Shown: in pieces, positions 5,959 through 6,515 of the stretch
Layout: the number at the start of each line of letters is the position of its first letter
How positions within the stretch are numbered: position 1 is the stretch's first letter
Source: an uncultured Coriobacteriaceae bacterium
Lineage (GTDB): Bacteria; Actinomycetota; Coriobacteriia; Coriobacteriales; Eggerthellaceae
DNA length: 6,515 nt
Reading direction: 5' to 3'
Assembly: GCA_946623915.1 (NCBI GenBank)
Contig: CAMORQ010000116.1
Span: forward strand, 1-6,515
Notes under the pieces: model-generated
Told to the model about the DNA's origin: nothing
Databases searched by the model: none
What the model saw: the letters and a program-made list of their open reading frames with translations, nothing else
Translations under genes and position numbers: made by a program

Positions 5959-6001
5959 GGAGTTGATAGAAACCCTTTCTTCGAGGGTTTCTATCAACTC
6001 C
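5959..6001. repeat. Perfect 18-bp inverted repeat upstream of the integrase fragment
   Basis: The left arm (5959-5976, GGAGTTGATAGAAACCCT) and right arm (5984-6001) are exact reverse complements around the 7-nt loop TTCTTCG. It is 24 bp upstream of the integrase start. Without a T-tract it is a mediocre terminator; it may be an operator, a transcript hairpin, or part of the attachment-site architecture. Twelve bases of each arm (TTGATAGAAACC) also occur at 2581-2592 in the abiE promoter region. Confidence 0.7.
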
Positions 6002-6008
6002 CAAGACC

Positions 6009-6039
6009 TTGGGTGTAGGATGGCATAATTCACACCCAA
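6009..6039. repeat. 8-bp inverted repeat
   Basis: TTGGGTGT (6009-6016) is the exact reverse complement of ACACCCAA (6032-6039), with 15 bp between. The right arm overlaps the first copy of the TTCAC(A/C)CCC cluster that follows. Confidence 0.45.
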
Positions 6040-6073
6040 ATTCACCCCCAGGCGGGGGTGAACTGGGGGTGAA
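6029..6073. repeat. Symmetric four-copy TTCAC(A/C)CCC cluster
   Basis: Two copies lie on the plus strand (TTCACACCC at 6029-6037, TTCACCCCC at 6041-6049) and two on the minus strand (6054-6062 and 6065-6073). Neighbours of the same orientation start 12 and 11 bp apart, about one helical turn. The inner pair forms a perfect 9-bp hairpin with a 4-nt loop. The arrangement looks like a cooperative protein-binding site such as integrase arm sites, an excisionase site, or an operator for the integrase promoter. Confidence 0.6.
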
Positions 6074-6127
6074 CGCGAAGACAATTGAAGCCAATTGATA
6101 ATAAAGTACCAGGTAAACAGCCTATAT

Positions 6128-6177
6128 GATTAATCTCGATTTACTCAGATTGATACGGATTAATATAGATTACCCGA
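6128..6177 (+). repeat. Five 10-bp direct repeats beginning GATT, abutting the attachment core
   Basis: Units start at exactly 6128, 6138, 6148, 6158 and 6168: GATTAATCTC, GATTTACTCA, GATTGATACG, GATTAATATA, GATTACCCGA. GATT is invariant, followed mostly by A, A/G, T or C. The 10-bp period places every unit on the same face of the helix, and the array ends 1 bp before the tRNA-like core. This fits integrase arm-type or excisionase sites; the protein is inferred. Confidence 0.6.
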
Positions 6178-6178
6178 C

Positions 6179-6204
6179 CTCATAACCCGGAGGTCGTTGG
6201 TTCA
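6179..6204 (+). other. Attachment-site core: tRNA-fMet anticodon loop to T-loop segment
   Basis: The segment begins CTCATAACCCGG (anticodon loop with CAT, then the 3' anticodon stem), continues AGGTCG (variable loop) and ends GTTGGTTCA (5' T-stem and start of T-loop). This is the diagnostic middle part of bacterial initiator tRNA. The bases to its left do not form the 5' half of a tRNA; the stem partner is broken (CCGAC instead of CCGGG). Tyrosine integrases commonly cross over in the anticodon loop, and an integrase gene and repeat arrays lie directly to the left, so this is read as an attR-type junction. Confidence 0.62.
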
Positions 6205-6235
6205 TTAGCGGTGTAGCATGCTTGCACACCGCTAA
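6205..6235. repeat. Hairpin 1 interrupting the tRNA T-loop
   Basis: TTAGCGGTGT (6205-6214) pairs perfectly with ACACCGCTAA (6226-6235). With one bulged A the stem extends by GCA/TGC, leaving a 4-nt loop, for 13 pairs in total. It begins directly after the T-loop fragment GGTTCA. Confidence 0.7.
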
Positions 6236-6237
6236 CA

Positions 6238-6307
6238 GCGCGGGTCAATGGAGCTTTTCGTATAAATAGCGAAGCGGTTTATGCCGAAAAGCGTAATTGA
6301 CGCGTGC
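6238..6307. repeat. Hairpin 2, a long imperfect 70-nt palindrome
   Basis: Four successive helical segments pair in register. GCGCGGGTCAAT (6238-6249) pairs with 6296-6307, with one mismatch and one G-T pair. GCTTTTCG (6253-6260) pairs with CGAAAAGC (6285-6292). TATAAA (6261-6266) pairs with TTTATG (6278-6283). An 11-nt loop closes it. Together with hairpin 1 it fills the gap between the two halves of the tRNA T-loop. It carries no open frame of note. Confidence 0.65.
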
Positions 6308-6328
6308 TAAATCCTGCCCCCGCGACCA
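6308..6328 (+). pseudogene. 3' end of tRNA-fMet (T-loop end, acceptor strand and CCA), separated from the rest
   Basis: TAAATCCTGCCCCCGCGACCA reads as the end of a T-loop, 3' T-stem CCTGC, 3' acceptor strand CCCCGCG, discriminator A and encoded CCA. Joined to the core at 6179-6204 it would restore an almost normal tRNA-fMet 3' half (T-stem GTTGG/CCTGC with a single mismatch). A terminator-like hairpin follows 8 nt later, as expected after a tRNA gene. No 5' half exists in this window, so it is a displaced, non-functional fragment. Confidence 0.62.
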
Positions 6329-6336
6329 ACATTGAC

Positions 6337-6380
6337 GCAGGTCAGTTCACTAATTGGACGAGCTGGCCTGCTTTCTTCTC
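6337..6380 (+). terminator. Rho-independent terminator downstream of the tRNA-fMet fragment
   Basis: GCAGGTCAG (6337-6345) pairs with CTGGCCTGC (6363-6371), 9 pairs including one G-T, around a 17-nt loop. TTTCTTCTCT follows at once. Its position 8 nt after CCA fits termination of the original tRNA transcript. Confidence 0.6.
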
Positions 6381-6515
6381 TCGGGACCATGAGCGTCGAG
6401 GGGACATCCAGAATGTTTTCTCGATGGCTCCGCGTTTGGGGAACAACGAGGGCGAGGCGTGGAGAGCGTCCCTGGGCACCCGTGTTTACGACAACCCGTG
6501 TTCATCCTGCGGCTT
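6381..6515. other. Right-edge segment without an assignable gene
   Basis: All three plus frames stay open to the window edge over much of this stretch. Examples are an ATG at 6392 and, in a second frame, an ATG at 6421 giving MAPRLGNNEG and ending near CSSCG. None has a clear ribosome binding site or recognisable motif, so no gene is called. It probably belongs to the chromosome outside the element. Confidence 0.3.

Noticed and set aside
6128..6177. CRISPR array or replication iterons
   Set aside because: Units are 10 bp without spacers and there are no cas genes; no replication initiator gene is present to support iterons.
6179..6328. Functional tRNA-fMet with a group I or archaeal-type intron
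   Set aside because: No 5' half of the tRNA is present to the left, and 103 nt of simple hairpins is too short and lacks the core features of a group I intron.
6238..6328. tmRNA or a complete long-variable-arm tRNA
   Set aside because: No T-stem partner, D-arm closure or tmRNA features. Only the acceptor-like pairing and CCA match, so it is kept only as a speculative finding.

Overview
The window looks like accessory DNA from a moderately GC-rich Actinomycetota bacterium, most plausibly a gut Coriobacteriia/Eggerthellaceae-type genome. This rests on codon use, the style of the IS110 and AbiE proteins, and an apparent leaderless promoter. It is an impression from the sequence, not a database match.

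Left third (1-2240): an IS110-family insertion sequence occupies the left edge, with its DEDD transposase on the minus strand (33-1187). The roughly 135-nt non-coding end upstream of the transposase (about 1188-1322) is where IS110-group elements carry their bridge RNA. The element appears to have landed in a gene for a membrane protein with a C-terminal CBS pair. Only the last transmembrane helix and two CBS domains remain (to 2015), followed by an 18-bp tandem repeat and a strong hairpin at 2151-2179.

Middle (2245-5456): a small unrecognised minus-strand ORF with an awkward start faces an AT-rich divergent region. That region holds an 11-bp-arm palindrome placed like an operator. Downstream is a tightly packed three-gene plus-strand operon: an AbiEi-type antitoxin/autorepressor, an AbiEii-type nucleotidyltransferase toxin (16-bp overlap), and a 376-residue protein ending in a C-X2-C-X16-C-X3-C zinc ribbon with a basic tail (4-nt gap). 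The first two form a type IV toxin-antitoxin / abortive-infection system. The third has no role in classical AbiE and is the best candidate here for something new.

Right third (5489-6515): a tyrosine-recombinase gene on the minus strand has lost its catalytic domain. Upstream of it lies 240 bp dense in protein-site-like DNA: a perfect 18-bp inverted repeat, a symmetric four-copy TTCAC(A/C)CCC cluster, and five GATT repeats phased at exactly 10 bp. These run into the anticodon-loop-to-T-loop part of a tRNA-fMet. The 3' end of that tRNA (through CCA) and a terminator follow, but only after 103 bp made of two long hairpins. The simplest reading is one end (attR-like) of an element integrated in tRNA-fMet, whose displaced tRNA 3' half was later split by a small palindromic insertion. 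No second copy of the core or intact tRNA was seen in the window, so the other end of the element lies to the left or is lost.
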